A stretch of DNA of 60,944 nt from JAHWJR01 sp035942035 (GTDB lineage Bacteria > Actinomycetota > Acidimicrobiia > Acidimicrobiales > CADCSY01), in NCBI GenBank assembly GCA_035942035.1, contig DASZDK010000100.1, positions 1 to 60,944 on the forward strand, read 5' to 3'. Positions 43,859 to 51,611 of this stretch are shown here, piece by piece. The notes under the pieces were generated by a model. It was not told the DNA's origin and ran no database searches. It was given only the letters and a program-made list of their open reading frames with translations. Within the stretch, counting starts at the first letter, position 1. Each line of letters opens with the position of its first letter. The position numbers and the translations under genes are program-made.

Positions 43859-45450
43859 CGTCCTCCGACCGCTTGGAGGCCTACCGGGGCAAGCGCGACT
43901 TCTCGGTCACGGCCGAGCCCGAGGGGTCGGGGGCGGCGACGGCTTCAGGGCGCTTTGTCGTGCAACGGCACCGGGCCCGCCGGCTCCATTACGACGTTCG
44001 GTTGGAGGTGGACGGCGTGCTGGCCAGCTGGGCCGTGCCCAAGGGGCCGACCCTCGACCCTCATGCCCGGCAGCTCGCCGTCCACGTCGAGGATCATCCC
44101 ATCGAGTACTTCGACTTCGAGGGCGTCATCCCCAAGGGGGAGTACGGCGGCGGCGACGTCATCGTCTGGGACTGGGGGACCTGGGAGCCGGCGGGCACCG
44201 ACGATCCGGTGGGAGCCATCGAGCGTGGTGAGCTGCACTTCGACCTTCGGGGGGAGAAGCTCGCGGGCCGCTTCGTGCTCATCCGCCGCGACCGCGACCG
44301 GTCGGGCAAGGAGCAGTGGCTGCTGCTGCACAAGAACGACGACTCCGCCCGTCCTGGTTGGAACCCGGAGGAGCATCCGCGGTCGGTGAAGACCGGGCGT
44401 ACGAACGACGAGGTCGCCGCCGCCCCGGAGACGCTGTGGCGCAGCGACCTGCCTGCTGAGGAAGCCGCCGTCCCGCTGGCGGCCGGACCCCCGCCGTCGT
44501 GGAGCCCCCCAACGCAGGAGGAGCTCGACGCCCTGGAGGCCATGGGCAAGGTGGGGCGCTGGGCCGTCGGCGGCCGTGAGGTCAAGCTGACCAACCTGGA
44601 CAAGGTGCTGTTCCCACCCCGGGGTGAGGAGGCGGCGGTCACCAAGCGCGACCTGGTGCGCTACCACGCGGTGATCGCCCCGTTCATGCTCCCGTACCTG
44701 TTCGACCGCCCGGTCAACCTCCACCGGTACCCCGACGGCGTCGACCGCCCTGGGTTCTGGCACAAGGAGGTCCCCACCCACGCGCCGGAATGGCTGAACC
44801 GGTGGCGCAACGCCGAAGCCGACCCCGGGGAGACCGAGTGGTACGCCGTGGTCGACAGCGTCCCCGCCCTCGTGTGGATGGCCAACTACGGCGCGGTGGA
44901 GCTGCACCCGTGGACGTCCCGGCTGCCGGACGTCCACCGGCCGACGTGGGCGCTGATCGACATCGACCCCGGCCCCCGCAGCAGCTTCGAGGACGTGCTC
45001 GTGCTCGCCCGCCTGTACCGCACCGCCCTCGACCACCTCGGCGTCGCCGCCATGCCCAAGGTCACGGGCCAGCGTGGGGTGCAGATCTGGGTGCCCATCA
45101 GCCTGTCCTACGGCTTCGACGACACCCGGGCGTGGGTGGAGAAGGTCTCCCGGGCGGTGGGGCGCACGGTGCCCGACCTGGTCAGCTGGGAGTGGCACAA
45201 GGACCGGCGGGAGGGGCTGGCTCGCCTGGACTACACCCAGAACGCCATCAACAAGACCCTGGTGGCGCCGTTCAGCGCCCGGCCGGCTGCGGGCGCGCCG
45301 GTCTCGGTCCCCATCCAGTGGCACGAGCTCGACGACCCCGACCTGCGTCCCGACCGCTGGACCATCCGCACCGTCGTGGAGCGCGTGCGCGAGGTCGGCG
45401 ATCCGCTGGCCCGGCTCGTCGGGCGCCACCAGCAGTTGCCCACTCTCTAG
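43855..45450 (+). CDS. LigD-like protein: 3'-phosphoesterase plus polymerase domain, no ligase
   Basis: 531 aa. Domain 1 (about 8-160) is the LigD phosphoesterase: FVVQRHRARRLHYDVRLEVDGVLASWAVPKGP with its catalytic His/Asp residues and a GEYGGGDVIVWD motif. A linker follows. Domain 2 (about 235-525) is the LigD/PolDom polymerase: LTNLDKVLFP, RYPDGVDRPGFWHKEVP, WALIDIDPGP (metal-binding DxD), and QRGVQIWVP. The ATP-dependent ligase domain of full LigD is absent; none is next door. In NHEJ the polymerase fills ends and the esterase trims ribonucleotides. GTG start overlaps the permease stop, which is an odd operon partner. Confidence 0.9.
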   Translation: MTSSDRLEAYRGKRDFSVTAEPEGSGAATASGRFVVQRHRARRLHYDVRLEVDGVLASWAVPKGPTLDPHARQLAVHVEDHPIEYFDFEGVIPKGEYGGGDVIVWDWGTWEPAGTDDPVGAIERGELHFDLRGEKLAGRFVLIRRDRDRSGKEQWLLLHKNDDSARPGWNPEEHPRSVKTGRTNDEVAAAPETLWRSDLPAEEAAVPLAAGPPPSWSPPTQEELDALEAMGKVGRWAVGGREVKLTNLDKVLFPPRGEEAAVTKRDLVRYHAVIAPFMLPYLFDRPVNLHRYPDGVDRPGFWHKEVPTHAPEWLNRWRNAEADPGETEWYAVVDSVPALVWMANYGAVELHPWTSRLPDVHRPTWALIDIDPGPRSSFEDVLVLARLYRTALDHLGVAAMPKVTGQRGVQIWVPISLSYGFDDTRAWVEKVSRAVGRTVPDLVSWEWHKDRREGLARLDYTQNAINKTLVAPFSARPAAGAPVSVPIQWHELDDPDLRPDRWTIRTVVERVREVGDPLARLVGRHQQLPTL

Positions 45451-45476
45451 CGGTCAGGAGTGAGGCGGACGAAGTG
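45451..45476. other. Short gap after LigD-like gene
   Basis: 26 bp with no identified signal; together with the ANTAR-like remnant it makes up the 343-bp stretch without an intact plus-strand gene. Confidence 0.3.
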
Positions 45477-45701
45477 TCACTCGCTCCTGTGTCGATAGGC
45501 GAGCGGGTGGTTTTGGCCTCGGGCGCAGAAGTCGTCGTTGAGCGCCTGAGCGAGGAAGTCGTGGTCACGGAGCGACAGCGGGGCGGAGCCCGCGAGCCAG
45601 CTCCTGACGTCGTCGGGGCTCATGCCGGGGGAATTGGCCATCAGCATCCCCTTGGCCTGCTCGATGACGGCGATCAGGAATCGGACAGCACACGTAGCGC
45701 C
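45477..45701 (-). pseudogene. ANTAR-domain-like fragment
   Basis: In this minus frame a stop at 45702-45704 is followed by 74 open codons ending at TGA 45477-45479. The open part begins CAVRFLIAVIEQAKGMLMA; IEQAKGMLM is the start of the ANTAR RNA-binding domain, which in actinobacteria prevents transcription termination. The following sequence (MSPDDVRSWLAGSAPLSLRD) resembles only loosely the rest of ANTAR, and the sensor domain that should come first is missing. The only start is ATG 45647 (56 aa), inside the motif. I read it as a truncated gene, with a small functional protein as a less likely option. Confidence 0.5.
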
Positions 45702-45793
45702 TCAGAGGGGGGCGTTCCGGGACCGGGGGACGCCCGACGGCCCTCAGGCGGCGGGCCGGTGGGCGCCCGGCGCCGGCGTGGGATGCTTCCTCT

Positions 45794-46381
45794 GTGCTGA
45801 GGGCCACGGGGAGGGCCACGGCGGTGGCGGTGGGTGCCGGCTACCTGCTCGGTTCGGTGCCGGTCGCCGTCCTGGTGGGACGCCGCCACGGGTTGGACCC
45901 TCGCCGGGTGGGCGATGGCAACCCCGGCTACTGGAACCTCCGCGATCAACTCGGGGCCCGGGCGGCGGCGCCGGTGTTCGCCGGCGACGTGGCCAAGGGC
46001 GCGGTGGCCGGAGCGGTGGGCCGGCTCGTGGCCCCGCCTGGCGCCTGGGGGGTGGGCTACGCCGGCGTGGGAGCGGCCATGGTCGGCCATGCCTGGCCCG
46101 TCTTCGCCCGCTTCCGGGGAGGACGTTCCATTCTCACCTGGACCGGGGGGATGTGCGTGCTGTCGCCCGTGGCCGCCGGCCTCGCCGTGGCCGCCTTCGT
46201 GGGCGTAGCCCGGGCCGGCTCGTTCGCGTGGGGGGCCCGCCTCGGCGTGTTCGCCGTGCCCGTCATCCAGCTGGCGGTGGAGCCGCCCCGCCGGGTGGCG
46301 GCCACCGGCGCCCTGATGTCGATCATCGGGCTGCGCTTCGCCCTGGCCTCCCGGGCGGCGCCGGTGCCGGCAGTCGGCTGA
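45794..46381 (+). CDS. PlsY-like acyltransferase (divergent)
   Basis: 195 aa, about five membrane helices. The three loop motifs of PlsY can be aligned: GSVP (20-23), GDGNPGYWNLRD in place of GSGNPGATN (40-51), and GHAWPVFARFRGGRS in place of GH..P.F..F.GGKG (about 97-111). PlsY transfers acyl groups from acyl phosphate to glycerol-3-phosphate. Replacements at conserved positions (Ala-Thr-Asn to Tyr-Trp-Asn, Lys to Arg) suggest another acceptor or a side branch. It converges with the glycosyltransferase of the carotenoid locus. GTG start. Confidence 0.75.
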   Translation: MLRATGRATAVAVGAGYLLGSVPVAVLVGRRHGLDPRRVGDGNPGYWNLRDQLGARAAAPVFAGDVAKGAVAGAVGRLVAPPGAWGVGYAGVGAAMVGHAWPVFARFRGGRSILTWTGGMCVLSPVAAGLAVAAFVGVARAGSFAWGARLGVFAVPVIQLAVEPPRRVAATGALMSIIGLRFALASRAAPVPAVG

Positions 46382-46388
46382 AGACCGC

Positions 46389-47459
46389 TCAGCCGGCCGA
46401 GCTGCGCAGCGGGTAGGTCCGGCCCCGCCACGTCGTCTCCGGGCGCAGTGTCGCCGCGGTGAGGCGGGCGGCGGCGGCCAGGTCGGCCACCGGCGAGGCC
46501 CACCACGACGGCCCGCGTTGGCGATAGGCGGGAGCGGTGGCGGCCAGCACTCCGAGGCGCATGGCCGCCAGCGCCACGTCGAGGGCGTCGCCCCGGCGGG
46601 CGGCGAGGCGGGGGAGGGGCAGGGCCAGGGCCAACCACACCACGGCCAGGTCGAGCGCCTTCCAACCGGCGCCGGTGACGTCGGCCAGCGGCAGCGACCG
46701 CCCCCACTCGCGCCACACCTCGGCCGCCGAGGCGTGCATGCGCACGTCGAACAGCCGGGTGCCGTCGAGGAACCCGACCCGCCAGCCGACCCCGGCCAGG
46801 TGCCGGGCCAGGGCCACGTCGTCGGTCAGGTGGTCGGCCACCGGCACGTACCCCCCCTGGGCGGCGAGCACCGCACGGCGGGTCAGGGTGCATTGGCCGT
46901 TGGCCACCACCCGGTGGGGGGCGGGCAGGGCGGCCGCTCCTGGCGGCCCGAACCGGTAGACCAGGGTGGCGAGCAGCGGGGGGTGGAGCAGGCGCTGCCC
47001 TGGCGTGTCGCACACGAAACGCCCGCCGGCACTCAGGTGGTCCCAGCCCTGCTCCTCGGCGGCGGCCACCAGGGCACCGGCCAGGCCCGGCCGGGGCTCC
47101 ACGTCGGCGTCGAGGGTGAGCAGCCATTCGCCGGTTGCCACCTCGAGGCCCTGCTGGAGGGCCCATGGCTTGCCCACCCATCCCTCGGGCAGCGGTGCGC
47201 CGGCGACGACCCGGGCCCCGGCGGCGGCCGCCACCTCGGCGGTGCGGTCGCTCGAGCAGTCGTCGACGACCACCACCTCGTCCACCTGGGGGTCGCCGGC
47301 CAGGGCGGCCAGCGCCGGGCCGATGCGGTGCTCCTCGTCCCGGGCCGGGATCACCACCGACACCGGCGCCGCCGGCGGGCGGCCGGGCAGGGGCACCAGC
47401 GGCGGGCGCCTGCGGGCACCGCGGCTGATGCGGGCCACGGCGGCGGCGGCGGCCGCCAT
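46389..47459 (-). CDS. Family 2 glycosyltransferase, carotenoid-locus (CruG/CrtQ-like)
   Basis: 356 aa. GT-A fold: VSVVIPARDEEHRI (33-46), VVDDCSSDRTAEV (64-76), DAD metal site (117-119), NGQCTLTRRAVLAAQGGY, and DHLTDDVALARHL near 216-228. Hydrophobic segments in the last third suggest membrane association. Enzymes of this group glycosylate hydroxylated carotenoids (CruG, CrtQ), which fits the adjacent cruF-crt genes; unlike cyanobacterial CruG there is no fused acyltransferase, but a PlsY-like gene is next to it. Starts with ATG 47459, 45 bp after the SURF1 gene stop at 47504. Glycan donor unknown. Confidence 0.82.
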   Translation of the reverse strand: MAAAAAAVARISRGARRRPPLVPLPGRPPAAPVSVVIPARDEEHRIGPALAALAGDPQVDEVVVVDDCSSDRTAEVAAAAGARVVAGAPLPEGWVGKPWALQQGLEVATGEWLLTLDADVEPRPGLAGALVAAAEEQGWDHLSAGGRFVCDTPGQRLLHPPLLATLVYRFGPPGAAALPAPHRVVANGQCTLTRRAVLAAQGGYVPVADHLTDDVALARHLAGVGWRVGFLDGTRLFDVRMHASAAEVWREWGRSLPLADVTGAGWKALDLAVVWLALALPLPRLAARRGDALDVALAAMRLGVLAATAPAYRQRGPSWWASPVADLAAAARLTAATLRPETTWRGRTYPLRSSAG

Positions 47460-47503
47460 CCGGACCGCCGTCCAGACGGCGGTCCCGGCGGCTCTGACGC
47501 TGC

Positions 47504-48388
47504 TCAGCGCGGTCGTCCCGCCGGCGCCGCCGGCCCCCTCCCGTTCCTTGTCGGATCACCCCCGGTCGGCGGCGGTGAGTCGACAAGGAACGGGGGAGGG
47601 GGTGGGGAGGACCGCTGGTGGCGGCGCTCGCGTGCCGTGTGGCGCAGCAGCAGAGGCCACCCGCCGGCGCCGATGGCGGCGAAGGCGAACCACTGCACGG
47701 CGTAGGACAGGTGGTTGCCCTCGTCCTGCTCGGGCTCGGGCAGGACCATCGGCAGGTCGTCGGCCGGCGGCGGCGACTGGTCGGTCAGCTGCAGGTACAT
47801 GGGGTACAAGTCGCGCCCGTACTGCTGCTGGAGCCGGCTGAGGTCCACGCGGGCGATCTGGCTCAGTACCCCTTCCGCCGGGTCGGTGGGGCCGATGCCC
47901 TCCCGCTGCTGGCTGGCCAGCAGGATCCCGGTGACCTCCACCCGGCCGGGCTCCGGCTGGGTGGCGGCCAGCGCCTCCTCCGGGTCCTGGGTGAAGGGGG
48001 CGAAGCCCCGGTTGACCATCAGCGCCGTGCCCTCGCCGGTCACCAAGGGGGTGAGCACGTGGAACCCGGGGCGACCGCCGAGCGAGCGGGAACGAACCAG
48101 CACCGAGGCGCCGGCGTCCCAGGTCCCCCGGGCCGAGGCCCGCCGGTAGACCAGCTCCTCGATCTCGGGAGGCGCCGTCCCGGCCGGGACCACCTCGTCG
48201 ACCGGCTGCACCGGCGCCGACGATCGAGCGGCGATGGCGGCGTTGCGCTCCCGCTTCTCGTCCAGCCGGTCGAGCTGCCAGAGGCCGAAGTTGACGAACA
48301 GCATCACCAGCACGACCACCAACACGTGGCCCACCACCCACTTGGGCTGCAGCCAGAACGGCCTCGACGACCTGGCGGAGTGCCTCAC
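47504..48388 (-). CDS. SURF1-family cytochrome oxidase assembly protein
   Basis: 294 aa. One N-terminal helix (WVVGHVLVVVLVMLFVNFGLWQL), a long outer domain with FHVLTPLVTGEGTALMVNRGF (typical SURF1) and a C-terminal helix introduced by HLSYAVQWFAFAAIGAG. SURF1 helps heme a insertion into cytochrome oxidase. About 35 residues follow the usual end (from PPPPPFLVDS); this tail is encoded by a long inverted repeat and looks acquired. The position between a carotenoid desaturase and a glycosyltransferase, 10 bp after crtI2, is unusual for this gene. Confidence 0.88.
   Translation of the reverse strand: MRHSARSSRPFWLQPKWVVGHVLVVVLVMLFVNFGLWQLDRLDEKRERNAAIAARSSAPVQPVDEVVPAGTAPPEIEELVYRRASARGTWDAGASVLVRSRSLGGRPGFHVLTPLVTGEGTALMVNRGFAPFTQDPEEALAATQPEPGRVEVTGILLASQQREGIGPTDPAEGVLSQIARVDLSRLQQQYGRDLYPMYLQLTDQSPPPADDLPMVLPEPEQDEGNHLSYAVQWFAFAAIGAGGWPLLLRHTARERRHQRSSPPPPPFLVDSPPPTGGDPTRNGRGPAAPAGRPR
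47534..47602. repeat. Inverted-repeat element forming the 3' end of the SURF1 gene
   Basis: CCCGTTCCTTGTCG (47540-47553) pairs with CGACAAGGAACGGG (47581-47594) over 14 perfect bases, and flanking C-runs and G-runs extend the stem with a 2-nt bulge to about 47534 and 47602. An inner TCACC (about 47555-47559) pairs with GGTGA (47574-47578). The element lies inside the last codons of the SURF1 gene. Confidence 0.7.
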
Positions 48389-48398
48389 GGCGCCGACG

Positions 48399-49865
48399 CT
48401 ACCGACGCAGGTCGGTCTCGACCATGGCGGCCACGATGGCCCCGCTCAGCGCCACCAGCGGCAGCCCGCCGCCGGGATGGCTGGACCCACCCACCAGGTA
48501 CAGCCCCCGCCGGGGCCCCCGGTTGGCGGGGCGCAGGAACGCGGCCCGCCGGCCGTTGGACGAGGTGCCGTAGATGGCGCCCTGCCACGCCCGGTACCGG
48601 GCGGCGATGTCGAGCGGCGTGATGGTGGCGAGCGATCGCAGCCGGCCGGAGAGGTCCCAGCCCCGCCGGGCCAGCACGTCGAGCAGATGGTCGCGGTAGG
48701 CCTCGGCCTCGGCGTCCCAGTCGACGGCCGAGGCGGGCGGGACGTTGACGAGCACGACCCAGTTCTCGCAGCCCTCCGGGGCCTGGGCCGGGTCGGTGAC
48801 GGAGGAGGCGCAGACGTACAGCGTCGGCTCGGCGGCGGGCCGGCCGTGGCTAAAGATGGCGTCGAACTCGGCCCGCTCGTCGCCGGAGAAGGCGACGTTG
48901 TGGTGGGCCAGCCCCTCGGTGCGTCCCTCGACAGAGGCCAGGAGGGCGAAGCCCGACGACGACACCGGGGCCCGCAGCACCCGCCGCAGGGCGGTGGCGT
49001 CGGGCAGGAGGTCGGCGTAGAGGTGGGTGGCGTCCACGTTGGCCACCACCACGTCGGCGTCCACCCGCTCGCCGCCGGCCAGGCGCAGCCCCCGCACCTC
49101 GTCGGTGCCGGTCCGCACCGCGTCCACCTCGGTGCCCGTGCGTACCTCGACGCCCAGCCGCTCCAGCACGCCGGCCAGGGCGCCGGCCAGCGAGGCCAAC
49201 CCGCCCCGCACGTACCACGCCCCCGACGACTGCTCCAGCCACGGGATGCACGACAGGGTGGCCGGCGCGGCGTAGGGCGACGACCCGGAGTAGGTGGCGT
49301 AGCGGCCGGCCCACTGCACGAGGCGGGGGTCGGAGAACACCGCGCGGGCGCGGGCGTCGAGGCTGCGCACCGGGTCGATGCGCCACAGGTCGGCGGGGGA
49401 GCGCATGCGCCGCACCAGGGCGAGGGGCGATTCCAGGGGGCCGGCGAAGAAGGTTCGCCGGGACACCTCCCACACCTGGCGCCCGTGATCGAGCCAGGCG
49501 GCGAAGGCCTCGCCCTGCCCCGGGGACAGTCGCTCCACCTCGGCCGTCGCCTCGTGGCGGTCGGCCCGGTGGTCCAAACCGGCCCCGTCGGGCCAGCGGT
49601 AGCGGCAGATGGGGTCGAGGGGAACCAGGTGGGCGACGGCGGCCAGCGAGGTCCCGGCCACGGCGAGCAGGTCGTCGAAGACCTCGGGCAGGGTCAGCAG
49701 CGACGGCCCGGTGTCGAAGGTGAACCCGCCGGCCGAGGAGGCGGCGAGCTTGCCCCCCAGCACGTCGTTGCGCTCGAACAGGGCCACGTCGTGGCCGGCG
49801 GCCCGCAGGCGGATGGCGGCGGCCATGCCTCCCACCCCGCCGCCCACCACCGCGACCTGCGCCAT
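48399..49865 (-). CDS. CrtI-family carotenoid oxidoreductase (second copy; CrtD/CrtO/CrtP-like)
   Basis: 488 aa. FAD motif VAVVGGGVGGMAAAIRLRAAGHDV at the N-terminus, FTFDTGPSLLTLPEV, CIPWLEQSSGAWYVRGGLASL, and the C-terminal VGGSSHPGGGLPLVALSGA. This is the superfamily of phytoene desaturases, but it differs from the first copy and has features of enzymes acting on one end of the carotene. CrtD-type 3,4-desaturation or an oxidase (CrtP/CrtO) role would suit the adjacent CruF. ATG 49865 lies 4 bp after the cruF stop, so it is translated from the same message. Confidence 0.85.
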   Translation of the reverse strand: MAQVAVVGGGVGGMAAAIRLRAAGHDVALFERNDVLGGKLAASSAGGFTFDTGPSLLTLPEVFDDLLAVAGTSLAAVAHLVPLDPICRYRWPDGAGLDHRADRHEATAEVERLSPGQGEAFAAWLDHGRQVWEVSRRTFFAGPLESPLALVRRMRSPADLWRIDPVRSLDARARAVFSDPRLVQWAGRYATYSGSSPYAAPATLSCIPWLEQSSGAWYVRGGLASLAGALAGVLERLGVEVRTGTEVDAVRTGTDEVRGLRLAGGERVDADVVVANVDATHLYADLLPDATALRRVLRAPVSSSGFALLASVEGRTEGLAHHNVAFSGDERAEFDAIFSHGRPAAEPTLYVCASSVTDPAQAPEGCENWVVLVNVPPASAVDWDAEAEAYRDHLLDVLARRGWDLSGRLRSLATITPLDIAARYRAWQGAIYGTSSNGRRAAFLRPANRGPRRGLYLVGGSSHPGGGLPLVALSGAIVAAMVETDLRR

Positions 49866-49869
49866 GTCC

Positions 49870-50682
49870 CTATCCCGGCCGGGGCCCCAACCCCGGCCTC
49901 CTCGCCGAAGCGGGGTCCCCATCCCCGCCGGCGGGGTCGAGCTCGGCCCGCCAGGCCAGGGCGGCCAGGGGGAGCATGGCCAGGGCACCGACCACGCCCA
50001 CCAGCGGGTCGCCGAAGAACACCACGAAGGCGATGACCTCGCTGAGCGCCCACCAGGTGTAGAGGGCCAGTAGGCCCCGGCTGCGCCCCGGACCGGGCAG
50101 GAGCCGGTCGAGCACCACCATCACCGCCGCCGACGACACCAGCCAGCCGGCGTAGTTCGACAGCGGGATGCCGCGCCAGAACCCGTCGGCCTCCCACACC
50201 CAGAAGCCCTCGGCGACCATCTGGGGATCGAGCATGACGTCCCAGGCGGTCAGGGCGGCTGCGGCGAGGACCACCCGCAGCCACCCCGGCCCCACCAGGC
50301 GGGCTGCCACCTCCCGGGCGGGCAGGGCCATGGCCAGCCACGCCAGGGGCACCACGAGGGGCACGCCGGCAGCTTGAGGCCGCAGCGCTTCGGTGTAGTG
50401 GTAGACGCCGAAGGGCCAGCCGGTGGTCGAGCCCAGCCACTCGAGGGCGAAGGTGCCGACGACCACGGCGCCGGCTGCCGCCGCCACCCGGGGCCAGGAC
50501 CAGACGGCGCCGGCCAGGGCGGCGGTGGCGGCGAAGAAGGCGGCCACCACCACGGTGGTGAGCGCCCGGGTGTCGTCGACGAAGGGGATGAGGGCCTGGG
50601 CCCCGGCCATGAGGGCGAAGGCGCCCAGGGCCCCGGCCACGGCCGGCGTCGAGGGGCGGGACAGGCGCAGGGCGGCGGTCAC
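49870..50682 (-). CDS. cruF: Carotenoid 1,2-hydratase CruF-like membrane protein
   Basis: 270 aa, seven or eight hydrophobic helices, family DUF422. Motifs: FALEWLGSTTGWPFGVYHY, TAWDVMLDPQMVAEGFWVWE and WRGIPLSNYAGWLVSS, all typical of CruF/CrtC-replacing hydratases. CruF adds water to the psi-end of gamma-carotene or lycopene, giving a 1'-hydroxyl. GTG start overlaps the crtB stop (GTGA). It supplies the hydroxyl that the downstream glycosyltransferase could use. Confidence 0.92.
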   Translation of the reverse strand: MTAALRLSRPSTPAVAGALGAFALMAGAQALIPFVDDTRALTTVVVAAFFAATAALAGAVWSWPRVAAAAGAVVVGTFALEWLGSTTGWPFGVYHYTEALRPQAAGVPLVVPLAWLAMALPAREVAARLVGPGWLRVVLAAAALTAWDVMLDPQMVAEGFWVWEADGFWRGIPLSNYAGWLVSSAAVMVVLDRLLPGPGRSRGLLALYTWWALSEVIAFVVFFGDPLVGVVGALAMLPLAALAWRAELDPAGGDGDPASARRPGLGPRPG

Positions 50683-51611
50683 GGGCCGCTGGGCGGGCGT
50701 GTGGCCGCCGGCCGGGCGGCGAGGGTGCCTGCCACCGCCAGCCGCCCCACCGTGGTCGCCTTGCGCCACAGGGGCACCCGCACCCGCCGGGAGAACACGT
50801 CGTAACCGGCGGCCTCGATGCGTTCGAGGATGCCGGCGTAGAGAATGCGGGCCGCCCGGATCCCCTTGGCCGACGACGGGGGCAACAGGGCGATGCCCAC
50901 GTCGGCGGAGCGGTACAGGCTGCGGCAGCGCTCGACCTCGAAGGCCATGACCGCCGCCCACTCCGGCGTCACCTCCCGGGACCACGGGTCGGCGCCGAAC
51001 CGGCGCAGGTCCTCCTGGGGAAGGTAGACCCGCCCGCGGTCGAGGTCCTCGGCCACGTCCCGCAGGAAGTTGGTGAGCTGGAAGGCGTTGCCCAGGTCCT
51101 GAGCGTGGGGCTGGGCCGCCGGCGAGAGGGGCTCGAGGATGGGCAGCATCATCTCGCCGATGACCGCCGCCGATCCGTCCATGTAGCCGAGCAGGTCGTC
51201 CCACGTCTCGTAGCTGGCGACGCTCAGGTCCATGGTCATGGATCGCAGGAACCGGCGGAAGCAGTGGGGGTCGATGCGGAAGGCCCGCACCGTGTGCACC
51301 ACCGCCTTGAGCACCTCGTCGTCGGAGTCGCCGGTGTCGAGGTCGGCGAAGAACTGATCACCGAAGCTGGCCAGGGCCTTGGCCCGCACGTCGACGGAGG
51401 CGTCGCTGCCCAGGTCGTCGACGATGTCGTCGGCATAGCGGCAGAAGCCGTACAGGGCGTGGACGTGGTGGCGCTTGACCCGGGGCAGCGCCTTGGTCGA
51501 CCAGTAGTAGGTGGTCCCGTAGCGCCGGTTGAGCTCCCGGCAGCGCTCGTAGCTCTGCTCCAGGGTGACGGGGCTCATCCCGGCCGCCCCGTCGGCCGGC
51601 CGGGTGGTCAT
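50679..51611 (-). CDS. crtB: Phytoene synthase CrtB
   Basis: 310 aa. First Asp-rich motif ADDIVDD (60-66) and second NFLRDVAEDLDRGRVYLP (about 184-201), both characteristic of squalene/phytoene synthases that condense two GGPP. YYWSTKALPRVKRHHVHALYGFCRY is the family N-terminal signature. Peripheral membrane enzyme. ATG 51611 overlaps the crtI stop (ATGA). Confidence 0.96.
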   Translation of the reverse strand: MTTRPADGAAGMSPVTLEQSYERCRELNRRYGTTYYWSTKALPRVKRHHVHALYGFCRYADDIVDDLGSDASVDVRAKALASFGDQFFADLDTGDSDDEVLKAVVHTVRAFRIDPHCFRRFLRSMTMDLSVASYETWDDLLGYMDGSAAVIGEMMLPILEPLSPAAQPHAQDLGNAFQLTNFLRDVAEDLDRGRVYLPQEDLRRFGADPWSREVTPEWAAVMAFEVERCRSLYRSADVGIALLPPSSAKGIRAARILYAGILERIEAAGYDVFSRRVRVPLWRKATTVGRLAVAGTLAARPAATRPPSGP

